A stretch of 64,000 nt of DNA from Rhodamnia argentea. Its lineage: Eukaryota; Streptophyta; Magnoliopsida; Myrtales; Myrtaceae. Of this stretch, positions 1-12,041 are shown piece after piece; position 1 is the stretch's first letter; each line of letters starts with the position of its first letter. Location of the stretch: the NCBI RefSeq assembly GCF_020921035.1, contig NC_063151.1:35160934-35224933 (forward strand), in the 5' to 3' direction. The position numbers and the translations under genes were made by a program. Under the pieces are notes generated by a model. It ran no database searches and was not told where the DNA came from. It worked only from the letters and a program-made list of their open reading frames with translations.

Positions 1-725
1 GGAGGCTGAGTTCGGGTTCACAGAGGCTAGGCTCGGGACCCACGTGTCCATGCCCAACTCCCCAATACTCGGGCCTAGGTCCAACGAGGCCGAGCTCGAG
101 ACCTCGATGCTCGTGCCCGATTCCCGGGCGCCCATACTCAAGTCCATTGATGACGGGCACGAGTTTGTGCCAATGCCCCAATTTCTTAGCACGAGCACCG
201 GGGCACCGAGCCTACCTTGATGGACTCGACACTAGCACTAGGTGATTACAAATACGAGCGTCATGGATCTAGGCACGGCGGCTGGGTTCTTGGGCCCGAC
301 CTCTATGGATGCAAGTGTTGCCTCGATGGACCGGGGTCTGGACACCGTGGAGCCGGGCACAAGCATCGGTGTCTCGAGTTTAGCCTCTGCAGACATGGGC
401 ATGGGCAGCAAGGAGTTGGGCATGAGTACTAGGGTCTCAAGCCTAGCCTTTGCGAGCCCAAGTTCAAGCGCCGAGAAATTAGGCATGGATACTAGGGTAC
501 TAAGCCCAGCCATTGTGGATCCCAACCCCGACCTTTGTAGAACCTAGACTTGGTGTTGGGGACTCGAGCACGAGCACCAGCATCCTAGGCTCGACCTCTA
601 TAGACCTAGGCATCGGGGTCCTTGGCTTGGCTTTTGTGGACCCGGGGCGAAGCATATGTGGATCCAAGTACAGGCACCGGGGTCTCGAGTCCGGCCCTGG
701 TGGACCTAACCCCAACCTCTAAACT
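1..725. repeat. Degenerate 63-bp minisatellite
   Basis: GC-rich tract, unlike the AT-rich DNA after it, built from diverged direct repeats. Related segments start near 300, 359, 420, 483, 610 and 673, so the step is about 61-63 bp with one unit (near 547) strongly decayed. Older copies seem to extend to the left edge. A recognisable core is a 'GCATgGatactAGGGTct' type block followed by 'AGCCTAGCCTTTG'. Because 63 is a multiple of 3, long frames stay open on both strands and yield repetitive peptides rich in G, S, L and D. I read these as by-products of the repeat and not as a gene. The array may continue left of the window. Confidence 0.75.
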
Positions 726-1690
726 CTGGCTTAGTCACCCAAAACTCGGGAGCAGGCATTAGGGTTGTCATATCTCTAGTTCATATTGAAGCTTCACAAT
801 TTTTTCGCAATTTTTTGGTTACAACAAAGTTGCACAAAAATGGTGAGAGAATCGAAACTCATTTTTCTTGTAGCTCTACATTGACTTTGAAGCTTCATGA
901 AAGTGACGAGAGAGTTAAAATACTATAGTTTTCGGAACACTATAGTTTTAGGAATTGCGAAGGTGAATGATCATGTTTTCTCTTTTGTTACGTTTGACAT
1001 TCGTTGGCTAATTCACCTTGTCATTGTTGCTGTAATCCATTAACGTTTCTTTTCATAGTCAAACCTATTGCTCCGGAATGACGCAATGAGCTCATTTGTT
1101 GTCTTAGATGGATTGAATTATGAAGGTCATCTCCGTTTATGCATTTGTGATTTCTTTAGCAGTGACATGAGAGATTCTTACCATCTTCGTTTGTGCATTT
1201 TCTAATTCATTTCATTAATATGTCGTTCATACCAAATAGTGGACGGGATATGATATGTAAATATTCAACTTTATTCACTAAATAGTCGATAGAATATAAT
1301 AAGATTTTCGGATTTCATATCGTATCATATTTAGTCATACTTGACTAAAATCCAGATCACAAAGGCAACCTTGGAACCGAAAAGTGCCACGAGAAGGGAA
1401 GAGCATTGGACAGACGAAGGTCCTTCCCCGGTCAAATCGGGCCAATCAGGCTCGACGACGGCTTCTTTTCCTTTCCCACTGGGAAAAAATTACACCTTTA
1501 CACGTACACGCAATTGGTCGGTTGACTTTTCAACGGTGTTCAGGAAGACCCCAACGCCAACTCCACGCCGTCGCCAACTTCCCCTTCCTACAGTTGGTTT
1601 CTTTACCAGCAGATTCAATTGAACCCGCAAAAGCCGAGGAAAGACAAGTAAGCTCGAGCTCCTGTTTGAAGGCATTAGCGGCGGAGAACA
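726..1690 (+). promoter_or_regulatory. Upstream region and 5' leader of the M50B-like gene
   Basis: AT-rich DNA between the minisatellite and the first coding ATG. It holds a short direct duplication near 923-952 (two 'actatagtttt' blocks) and, near 1230-1340, fragments resembling the inner part of the MITE at 20523 (phrases like 'ggatatgatatg'). The stretch from about 1400 is less AT-rich and probably includes the transcription start and 5' UTR. I could not fix a TATA box. The overlapping open frames at 1341-1728 end in a different frame from the real start and look like chance frames. Confidence 0.4.
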
Positions 1691-4600
1691 ATGCCCAATT
1701 GGGAGCTCAAGAATTGTTGCCAGCATGACCAGGTCGTGTTTCTGGTCTGCGTGGGAGTCTACACCGTCGTCATCCTGTTGGTACGCCCAGCTTTCTTTTC
1801 TCTTTCATGTGTTGGTTGTCTACCCGGGTTTGGTTCTTGAACGAGTAATCGAGAAACAGAGGGAAAACAAAAGGATAGACTGGCTTTGTTGCTGGGGACT
1901 CGTTGTGAGTGCTGAGAAAGTGGAACTCTGAGTTGACTAGATGATAATGTTGGGTTGGAAGATTTTTGGGTTATCTGTTTCTGTCCTTTAACATTTTTGG
2001 AGTATAATTCTACAGTAAAACATGCCTTGTTCATTTGGTCTGACTCTATCTCGGTACCCTTTCACAACGTCTATCAGTTGACCTGGCCCGAAATGAGTCA
2101 TGTCTGAAGCACATTGAGCATGGATTGAACGAATTGTCTAAAGAGATTGTCTAGCGTTACTGCTTGATCACAAAAAGAAGTGGATCTCTCAGGAGAAGTT
2201 AGTGTTAAACAACTTTTGCAACAATGATGAACATATTCTTTGGGGATCACTCAAATCCAGCAGGGAAAAGATCACTATTCACAAGGAGTAGATGTGAGAC
2301 AGGGGATGATCATCCTGGATGAAGTACAATTTCCCGTAAAATTGATCGGGTATACTGCAACGGTGTTTAAGTGATATTTATATTTCAACTAACTTCCTCA
2401 AATTATGTGAATGTGCACACATGTACCGTTACTTTCCGAGAAAAAGTGTTAAGCTCTGTTTCTTTCCTGTTAAAGGATAACTAAGATTTGGCAATCGATC
2501 CATTTTACATGCAAAGCTAGTCTTGGTATCTGGTTGATTAATCCACATCATGTTTTGCCAGTAATTGGCCGTTTGTTTGAGACATAATGATACGATTGTC
2601 CGGGTCTTTCCATTAATTACTTTACTCTCACTTTATGACCTTGATTTTAATGGAGACAGCTGTGGCGAACGTTCCTGTTGACACCTTTTAAGCTCATCAC
2701 GGTGTTTCTCCATGAAGCAAGTCATGCAATTGCTTGTAAACTCACATGTGGTCATGTAAGAATCCTCTCCCGTAGTTAATTTTCTTCATAATAGGTTGCC
2801 TCGATATGTCTGTGGACTATAAGTGAATGGACAACCCAGAATTGTCTTAATGTCTAACCATTATGAAGATAATGTGTTGTGTCGGATTAGATTTGGCTCA
2901 TGTACAGTATGATTGTAATACCTTCCAACTTGAGGTCTGATGTGGTCTTCTCAGAAATAGTGCTCTTAGCTAAACAACATAACTAGCTATTTCATGATTT
3001 TGAACATTTGATACTAGGTAGAAGCATTAGAGATGTAGTCGCTTGAATGATGCTTGTTATTCCTAAAAGTCTTGTTATTTTGAATGGATTTGGTCTTCTA
3101 GATTTGGCAAATCAATGACCAGCTTAGAAGTTGACTCAGTAGAAGTTCATTTTGCAAGCCACATGTAAGAAGACTGCACTTGTTCTGGCCCTTGCTGCAG
3201 CATAAAAGAATTGTTTTCCTATTAATCTGCAGCATCTCTAATGACTCGCTCACCTCCTTTAATTCTCCAAAGGTCATGACACAGAAGACTTGTATCGTTA
3301 TGAAAAATTAGAACCCAAATAAAATCTGCTTTTCTAATGGATGCCATTGATGTAGAATTTTTCTTTATGTATAATATTGCATATTGCAGTAGCTTATCGT
3401 TGACGACGCGGTGCTGGATAAAGAAGATTCCATTCGTCATGCCACATTTTGTTTATTGCAATCCTGAATTGGATAGCCATAGAAAAGGAAACTAAAACTA
3501 TTTGGCTATTTATCCGATAGCCCCTAAGTAAAAGATCTTACTAAGAAAACTGGCTTTGGATTTGGTCTGTTCAGTCCGTTCTTGGTTTTGAGCAATTAGT
3601 ACTTAGTGTTTCCATGCTAGAGGTTTTTCCTTTCTTTTCTTTCCATTTGGTTGGAATCATGCTTAGAATTATGAGGATAGGGAAAAGAAAATTGTAATTA
3701 TCCGGATTACCTTAGTCCATGCTCATTCCATTTAACTAAATTGTAATCATATGTTGATTCTGTTTGATACAGGTGGTAGGAATGCAGGTTCATGCAAATG
3801 AGGGAGGGGTAACACAAACACGTGGTGGCATATACGGGATAATCTTACCCGCAGGATGTAATGCACTATTCTTGCCGAAAGCTTTTCCTTTCTTTTCAAA
3901 ATATATCCACAAAGCATGTGAATGACATAGCTAAGTCTGTGAGACATAAGAGTGGGCAGTTCACGCTTATATTTTATAATGTCTCAGACCATTTGGCTTT
4001 TAGTTGTAATGTAATATATTTTGAAAGCGATAGTTTCCAACTTGTAGCTTGTCACTGTTACTATTTCTTCACTTGTTCTGTTGCAAGTCCTGGCTATCCA
4101 TTCACTTCTTTACTTTTGTATTATCTTTTTGGATCAAAAAAAGTATCTGATTAATTCTTATACTATTTGTTTGCTGAGTGGGATGTACAACTTTTGTTTC
4201 TCCAGATCTGGGTTCCTCATTCTGGGGAATGGCTTTAATAGTTGCTTCAACAAATCTTGTCACTGCAAGAATCGCTGCTGGTTGTTTTGCTCTAGCTCTA
4301 TTTGTTGTGCTTTTTGTTGCCAAGAATGTAAGGCGATCACATACTCAAAAATAGTCTTACTGACATTTGCTGTACAAATGCAGATGTTAAGAGTTTTGGT
4401 TTATTAAATTTCAAAGTGTCTAACCAGCATTTATGCTCTCCTTCTTGCTTTCTATTATCTGGCAGTGGACTCTTCGGGGACTTTGTATCGGTGAGCACTC
4501 ATGAACTCCCAGAGACTTTAGTATCTAGAGCCTTCTTGCTCGTATTGTGAGAACTTATTGTCTGAGCCTCGCAGGATTTATCATTTTTCTGGGTATAATT

Positions 4601-5148
4601 TGGCTTCTGCAAGAAACGACAAAAGTCCATGGTCTTCGATATGTCATTCTGTTTATTGGTAAATTGAATACTGCACCATGAGTTCTTCTCAAATACTGTT
4701 TTTGTCACCGATTGAGAAGCATAATGGGTTCTTTTTCCAATTTGATGGACTGCAGGTGTGATGAACAGCTTGTTTTCTGTTTATGGTATAGCTCGTTCCT
4801 CCTTTCTTGTCTAGTAGATAACTTACACTGATGTCATGATAGTCTCGCATCCAAAACTTTTTGATGATTCAGATATTTATGATGATCTGATATCTCGAAG
4901 AATCAACTCAAGCGATGCAGAGAAGTTTGCAGAAGTTTGCCCATGCCCTTGTAATGGCGTTGCATGGGGCTTCATATGGTGAGCACAACTTCTCAGCTCT
5001 ACGTCAACATACGTTCATTGACACAATAAATTTCGAAAGATTATGCCGCTTTTTGCGTGCCTTATCATTATCCTTGTCGTGCAGGGGAATGATCTCATTC
5101 ATCTTTCTTTGTGGATCTGTGTATCTTGGACTTGTCGTCTTATCTTAA
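1691..5148 (+). CDS. Peptidase M50B-like multi-pass membrane protein
   Basis: Nine coding exons: 1691-1780, 2660-2755, 3773-3857, 4206-4327, 4466-4490, 4575-4658, 4756-4785, 4873-4978, 5085-5148. All introns are GT-AG and all phases close, giving 233 aa, which matches the family's usual length of about 230. The protein starts MPNWELKNCCQHDQ, followed by a hydrophobic helix. HEASH at residues 49-53 is an HExxH zinc site. Then come HANEGGVTQTRGG, LPAGYLGSSFWG, several membrane helices, NSLFSVYDIYDDL with conserved acidic residues, and a cysteine cluster CPCPC. Site-2-protease relatives cleave within membranes using HExxH plus a distant Asp. In this plant subfamily the substrate is unknown, and activity is inferred from motifs only. 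The start was chosen because it gives the conserved N-terminus directly before the first donor. The gene stands alone on its strand. Confidence 0.93.
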
Positions 5149-6164
5149 GGTATCGCCTCAAACGACCCAACATAGCAGCTGATGGCTTCTTCACAGGCAT
5201 AAAGATGTTTCTCTATCAGATTCCTTGAGTGTCATGGCTAAGATAGAGGATGCAAAAATATCATATGCCATTGAATCACCAAATGCTGGTAGCATTTTGA
5301 GCTATACGACTGATCATGTTTGACGTATATTGATCATTGTCATCTGCTTCTCTTCAGCTTTGTCGAGTTGCATTCGGTTCTTGTTGATACGGGGGAGAAC
5401 TGGAAGATCAATTCTTTGTGTTTCATCTGAAACATGATTTTATTTCGTGTGGAGAATGTATTCGTCGATTCTTTGGACCCTTTATTTCTGGGGTGTATGT
5501 AGTAGATTCATCGAACATCCTAGTGATGTATCTTCGACCATTAAGCTAGGAAATCGTAGTTGAGGTATTGGATTGCAGCAGATTATTGCTAATTAAGCTC
5601 TGTGTGATGGTGAATAATCCATATCAACTCGTTGCTGCCCTAAGTAGTGGGCTACTTGCTGTCCAGGCAACTGCCTCTTGAGATGCCCGCATGCACCAAA
5701 TGTCTAAGACCTCAGATATCGCTCAATTATTCATGTTGTATTCAATGGAATTTGAGAAGCCAATAAACTCGTAAGTATCGTGATTCAACAAGGGTGAGTT
5801 AACTCTAAAAACTCATCCTCGACTCTTCCCTACCTGGAGCTATAGTATGTTCCAAGTGCTATTTGTAGTATGTTCGAAGTGCTATTTACTTTGTTTGTTA
5901 GAGTCCGAGGAACTCTCTTTTTCTTTTAAGTGAGAGGTTGCTAACCAATTTCTAGGAGTTATAATTGACTGCATTGATCTAGATAGCGACACCACCCACA
6001 GAAAGAGTCCCCAGGATTTTCCTGTGGTTCGTTTATTTCTTATCCTAGGCAGGGCCACTAGGGCTTGGGTCTCTTTCTTGGGAGAGGCATCTAAGTACAC
6101 GTATCTTTACCAATTAATCGATTTCTAAACCGCCTAGTGAAAATCCGAAACGCCATCTGGACTA
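5149..6164 (+). other. 3' UTR and downstream spacer of the M50B-like gene
   Basis: No coding exon seen. 'caataaactc' near 5760 is a plausible poly(A) signal for the upstream gene, which would give a 3' UTR of about 620 nt. The rest is AT-rich spacer up to the CACTA-like terminus. Confidence 0.4.
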
Positions 6165-6250
6165 CACTACAAGAAAATGAACAATTGGCGACAAAAAATC
6201 AGTGACAATCAAATTCGATAGGTAAAAACACTTCTTGCCATCAAAACAAG
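6165..6250 (+). mobile_element. CACTA (En/Spm-type) transposon terminus, solo
   Basis: CACTACAAGAAAA at 6165-6177 is the canonical end of plant CACTA elements. Directly inside it is 'ggcgacaaaaaatcagtgac', which resembles the sub-terminal 'gcgac...gtcgc' repeats of these elements. I did not find the matching inverted end (TTTTCTTGTAGTG) in the window, nor a transposase frame. This is therefore probably a truncated or decayed element, and its right limit is unknown. Confidence 0.6.
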
Positions 6251-8690
6251 TTTCCTCCTCTCCTTTCTTACTAGGACTGCGCTTGGCCATGCCCGTACAA
6301 TCGCCACCCACCGTCGCCTCCTACGTCAACCTCCAACGTGAAGCGGCTCCACCGGTGATGGCTGAGGGAAGGATTTGTTCGAGTTTTTTTATTTCACAGC
6401 CATGAAATTGAAAACATTTGCAAATCTTCTGGGTGGCCGTGACCTGAATCTCTCCACCTACCATGTTTTTGCATATAGTTTGCATTTCTCATTTGCATTC
6501 AAAGTTAAACAGTATTATAGATATTGGTCCAAAGGTACTTGTATCTGCTAATACTAGTACTAGTACGTAGTTTACGTTGGTCGAAAACTTAATTAACCCA
6601 ACTCGAGGTACACTTTTGTTCCATAAATCTGTTGTGTTTGCTTCCTTACTAGTGTACAATATGATTTAGCGAGATACGCAATGTTCGCACGACATGAAAG
6701 CTATTTGATCATTAGTCATTTGCGTGCTAATCAAATCAATACGTGTAAACCCTAGAATTTCGCTTAAGGATGGCTTGTGAAACTGGTGTTAGTCATGCTT
6801 GTTTTGGATAAGCACATCCGTACTCAATTATGCATACTGCTCTTGAATTGTCCTCGTTGGACTGTCTGGGAACACGGCGAAAATTTACATTGCCGCGCAC
6901 GTAGTTTTATTCTTAAAGGTTTTCGGTTACATATTTCCTTTTGTTCATTGGGTACATACTAGACATGGAGTACGGTTGTCATTTAACAGCAACCCTGGTA
7001 TGCCATTTTCAACTGATGAGTTGGAGAACTCAAGTGAAATGCTGTAAAAATTACTTAAAAATGAAAGAAGTGAGCCGACAATATAAAATCTTTTGAGATA
7101 TTGAATGGGTCAGGACCACTACTCTTCAAGAAGGTAATCTTGTAAGTTAGATGATGATTGTACATTATCGTAGGCAAGGATAGGAGTTGCATGTCACTGC
7201 AAGATTGGTTTTTGTTCCGGAGTACATGAATTCGTTCATCGAGATTGCTAGAAATCACATAATTTATGCTACCGTTGGAGGAATTTTTATTGGCTAACTC
7301 TTTTGGAATGCAAAAAACATCTATCTGATCGGGAAATCGACAGATCTTACAAGTGCAGGACTCATCATGGTTGAAGGTATGTTTGTCACTATTGTAATCA
7401 GCATTGATTTACAATGGTGGGGAAAGCAGATAAATATAGCACGACTTGCATCAGACGTTATTTGGCCCAATAACAACATGAAGGGACATCTGATCAGCCC
7501 TTTGCTTTGGAAGGACCATCGATGATGCACCGTCGATGGGTGAAAATGACAAGAATAGCAATTCTCAGAGGTTGTCCCGGGATGCGCGAGTACGATAAAC
7601 AACAGATAATCAGCCTGGGTGGAGAGGAAAGTATCAACTGTTTATGCAGGTCCTGCAGGATCAAGGAGATTGACATCCTTTTTTAAGAAACCTCAGCTTC
7701 CTGTGCATTTCATTCGGTAAGCATAACGTATTTTTCTCGGTATGATTCCCAAAAGTTGCAGAACTCTCTTTATCTGGTCTAGCCTTTTAATCTGATTTCT
7801 CATTTCTGAACCTCTTTGACCTTGCTAATCTACGTCTGTTGGTTTTATTGAAAGGGTATTGCGTACAAAACAGCAATAAATCTTTAAGGTTCTCGCTTGT
7901 AGCTTCATTAGGGCTGAAACTCAGCACGCGAGCACGCACTTGTCTGGACTGCATATCATGGGACTCAAATTGGTTAGCAATACGATGAAGGAAGAGTTTT
8001 TCCCGAAAGGACTTCTGGGTCAGTTCTTTATAATTGTTCTGAGGCGTCATTGTTTATCATGTAATGCATGAACTGATAGGAGAAACACGTGCATGAAGAA
8101 TGAACATATTAAGTGCTGACCGACAGCAAGCTGAGTAGAGTCGATGCTTTCGATATGATCTAAGATATTATGAAGAAGGAGAACAGGAGTGCCAATTCGG
8201 CCTCACCTAATTTTTTTCATTTGATGACCCCAGAAACAATAAAATTGGCATTTAGACAACAGCCGGTGCTCTTGATTTACGAATCACCTGATATCCCTCA
8301 GATGATAACAAAGACTTTTAGTGACACCAATATGATCTATTGGAATAGACAAGTGTAAGCAGACCTTTTAGAGTTAGAAGTTAGGGGATGCACTATGTTA
8401 ACATAATGAAAATGTCCAAGAACTAATGCGAGTAAAATGACATGGAAATAGAGGAAGCGAAAGAGACAACAAGTTATACCTGCTGATCCTTCAACAATTA
8501 GCTCTTGCCCGAATCCTCGACAGAAAAATTCTCTGTGGAGTTATTAAAAAGGAGAATGCACATGCAGAAATGCCAGTAGAATTGATGCCTAGCATACCTA
8601 CTCATCAGCTCCAGAGAGCAGAGACTTTAGGGTTCAGCTGTTCTGTGTTCTTTCATCAACATGATCGACCAAACTCAATGGAATCCGATC
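6251..8690. other. Spacer without recognisable gene
   Basis: Short open frames only (best about 93 aa). None shows a domain or a splice-compatible continuation that I recognise. It may be the decayed interior of the CACTA element whose end lies at 6165. Confidence 0.4.
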
Positions 8691-8694
8691 CCTA

Positions 8695-9160
8695 AACACA
8701 TGGAGTAAGCCTTCAATATCCCAGAGAGGCAACCAATATTGCAATAGGTTGGATGCAATATTGGAAGCCTCTGAGGGATACCGAGGACTTCGCCAATCTA
8801 CTCGAGGGTTCCATTCTTCTTCAGAAACATGGTGTAAGCATTCAAGGTCCCTACAAAGGTTCCGACGTCTTCCAAACTATCTGTAGGGATATCGGAAGCC
8901 TTTGAGGGACATTGAAGACTTCGCCAGTTCACTTCACAGCTCTAAAGTCCTAGAAATCGATGTCTATATATAGAGATCTCCCCTTTGGCTGACAGCAAAA
9001 TCAGATCGAATCTCAAGTCCGGGATCGCCATATCAGTTTTATTCTAATTCTCGGTTTTAGTCAGTGTTTCGCATATTTTCCTGTCCAGATAAGTTCAACA
9101 TTTATCGAATGATTTAGTTTTAATATGAGCAAAGTGCGCGACTCCGCTGGCAGCGACAAC
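8695..9160 (+). mobile_element. Probable LTR-retrotransposon fragment with internal duplication
   Basis: Two diverged direct copies of about 95-100 bp lie at 8703-8795 and 8830-8930. Each runs from 'gtaagccttcaa'/'gtaagcattcaa' to 'gaggacttcgcca'/'gaagacttcgcca'. They are followed by a TATA-like 'ctatatatagagatc' (8963), a pyrimidine/T-rich leader, and 'gcgactccgctgg' at 9137. The last phrase resembles the sequence often found next to the 3' end of LTRs in plant Gypsy elements. The order repeat, TATA, leader, GCGACTCCGCTGG fits U3-R-U5 of a decayed LTR. Neither LTR boundary nor target duplication is clear. Confidence 0.35.
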
Positions 9161-11345
9161 ATGTGCTTGACTTATGAGCTTGACATTCTCTTGAGGATAA
9201 AGACGGGCAAATCTTGGATGGACTGATTCTCCATCTGCAAAGGCCAAGCAAATTTCTTGATGTGATTCCACCTTTTCATGAGTACTATAATATTAATCTC
9301 AACAGAAGTCCACCCACCTCCTACAAATGTTTCCATTCACTAGCCCGTGGGAATCCATAGCATGATAATAGCCTTTTGCAAAAATTCTTATCTCTCATGT
9401 TTCATGAGGAATAAAGGGGTTCAATCCATATATGGATAAGGTTGCACACTTGGCTATTTGCTCAAATGCCAAAACAGGCATTCGGTATGGATACAGGAAC
9501 TCGATACTCTCTCTCGAAACATACACGTTGAGGTTCCACACAGTTAGAGCAATGCTTGTTGCGATTCAAGAGCCATTATTTCGTTTCCTCAGGCACAGTC
9601 AGAGAGGTCAAGCGGTGGTATCGGTATTTTCATTGATCAGAAGAGACGAGGAGATGTGTGATAGGATACAGATCACTTGTCTAGAAACCTTTTGGGAGAA
9701 TGAATAGATCCCATCACCACCACCTCCCACGCTCAACCATGAAGAAAAGGAAGTAATCAAGCACATTGTGCAGTCGACCAAAAAAAAAAAGCACATAGTG
9801 CAAACCATGTCAACCTAAACTGGACAGGAAATCAGTATGGACTTACTATTTTGATTTCAGCCCTCCGACTGCCCTAAGCCTAACTCTCTGATTCAATTGA
9901 GCCTAAGCAAGGTGCCTTGTCTTGCCAAACTCCACTTCATACAGGTTAGGTACATCTTGACTCCTAAAATAAGTGTCATGCGGCCAAACACTTCGGTATT
10001 GGCAGCAAACGGAGTGTGTTTCTCATGAATTACACCACACCAGGGCTATTCGTTTTTGCTATATCTTTCCATTCCGGAAGTGCGAAGAGAATGATCAATC
10101 TCATCCAAATCGACCAACATAAAAAGACAAAAGTGGTGCATTGCAAGCTGACTTATATAAACAAAATCCTACATTCCGACTCCTAACACCACGAGAGCTG
10201 CTGCGCACCATTTTATCCACGTAAAACATAAAACAAGTCGACCAACATAAACATGGAACACATCCGCAGGTACCAAACTTTTCCCAAACAAGCGAGTAAT
10301 TCTGATTTGATTGCAAGTAAATAGCTGGATCATGTATCGAGCAGAGCTTCTAACATAATGAGTAAGAGGCAGAGAGTAATTTCTAGATAATGGCAATAAA
10401 AAACAAGTTTGCTAAATATTCTTGTCAATACAAGCCCATCTGCTGGCTAGTAAAGCTGTACAGATCCAAGAATTTAATAGCCGACACCCTATAGTCCCTG
10501 AATCAGGACCTTTGATGGTCATCTAATGAAGTCCAAGCCCCAACATTCCCTATACAAACACAAGCTCTGGCGACATCCTCTCAAGAACTCACACTCAATT
10601 ACCACTTCAAGTGATTTCCCAGATGTATTCTGGAGCCAGTGAAAACCCATACCGCCAAAAGAACGTCATATCCAGAGAAGTCAAAAATCACCAAGTGATT
10701 TCCCAGATGTAATTGCTGGCCACATCGGTCATATCATAGCAGCAAGAGCATTGGAGACAACAATTAACGGTAATCCTGTCACAACTCCATACTGAAAAAA
10801 TCACCAAGGGGTTGAATGTAAAAAGACCAACAAGGATCTATAAGGCTTGGAAAGATGGGAACGGGAGGTTTGGAAGATATCAAGGCTAGAGTGGGATCCT
10901 CGATGGGCAAATATAATTCCCCCAGGGCACGTCGTCACCAAATGCAAACAGCCCTTTATTTGGAGAACCCACTTGTCCTCATACAAAGTGCTCATCACTT
11001 ATCACAGCCATTTTGGGTATGCAGATCTAATTCAGTAAGCCAATCAAAAGCTTCACCACACGTTCTATCAATATCTAGACTGCAAAGAACTGCAGAAAAC
11101 TCAAAACAGAATGGTTAGCTACATCATCATGAAGGGCAAAATGTGTAGCTTTTCTGAAAAAGTGAGATGTTTTCTTTTTTGCTTTTCTGGAAGCTAAGAG
11201 ATCTCTATTCAGTCAACCCCAAGTTCATAAAACCGCACAGGAATTGCCCTACTCTAACACGTAGGAAGTCGAGTAGAATCGTAGAAAGAAAGCTTACCAG
11301 GTTGTCGCTCCTAAAGTATCAATAGTGCTATTGCACGTGAAATAA
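9161..11345. other. Spacer downstream of ELP5
   Basis: No supported gene. A 22-bp phrase 'caagtgatttcccagatgta' occurs twice (near 10608 and 10692), a small local duplication. The proximal part, about 11000-11345, may include the ELP5 3' UTR. Open frames such as 9432-9707 have no recognisable domain. Confidence 0.4.
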
Positions 11346-11970
11346 TCATATGTCTAAGTCATCATCAGGGTCCTCATCGGAATCTGGCCTCTCATCATCT
11401 GAATCCCGAAGATAAATTATTTCACCCTTGCTAGAATCTGTCATTTGCATTGTTGCAGCCGCCTCATTATTTTTGTCCGCAGGAGATCTCCGGCCATCAT
11501 ATATCTCAATTGGTTTCCCATCTCCTAAAACGAAAAAGCAGAGGTTTTCGGTAAGTACTTCAATTTTCAGAAAAAATGTAGCTGAGTTATGAGATGACAC
11601 CCAATACAGACTATCAGTCTTCATCGTACATAGATTCAACCCTATCACTGTATTCAGACCTTGGTGTTCGAATGGAAGTACGACCTTTGCTCTATCCATC
11701 AGCTCCTTCTCTGACAGTTGCAGATTAAATTGCACCTGCCAAAACAAGCATTTCATTAATGGACCATCAACAAGAACCAAGCAGTCACTTCTCTCGTATT
11801 AAAGCAAACGAACCTACCTTGGGCAAAATGCTTCCACCCATTGTTCCACCATCAGTTGAAACAGATGAAAAAGTGATGCCAGACCTTTCAATACTAATTT
11901 CTTCAGTCTAGATCGCATATTCATGTAATCCGAATAGTATTATCAGCGCCAATCACAGCACATCAAAGGA

Positions 11971-12041
<71 letters not shown>

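Noticed and set aside
217..722. Overlapping open frames of 69-101 aa on both strands
   Set aside because: They follow the 63-bp minisatellite period, have no splice context or known domain, and occur in both directions.
855..880. 'ttttcttgtag' as the missing right end of the CACTA element
   Set aside because: It is followed by CTC, not TG, so it lacks the terminal CACTA complement, and it lies left of the M50B gene, far from the 6165 end.
9432..9707. 91-aa plus-strand frame as a gene
   Set aside because: No recognisable domain, no splice-linked exons, and an AT-rich neighbourhood with retroelement debris.
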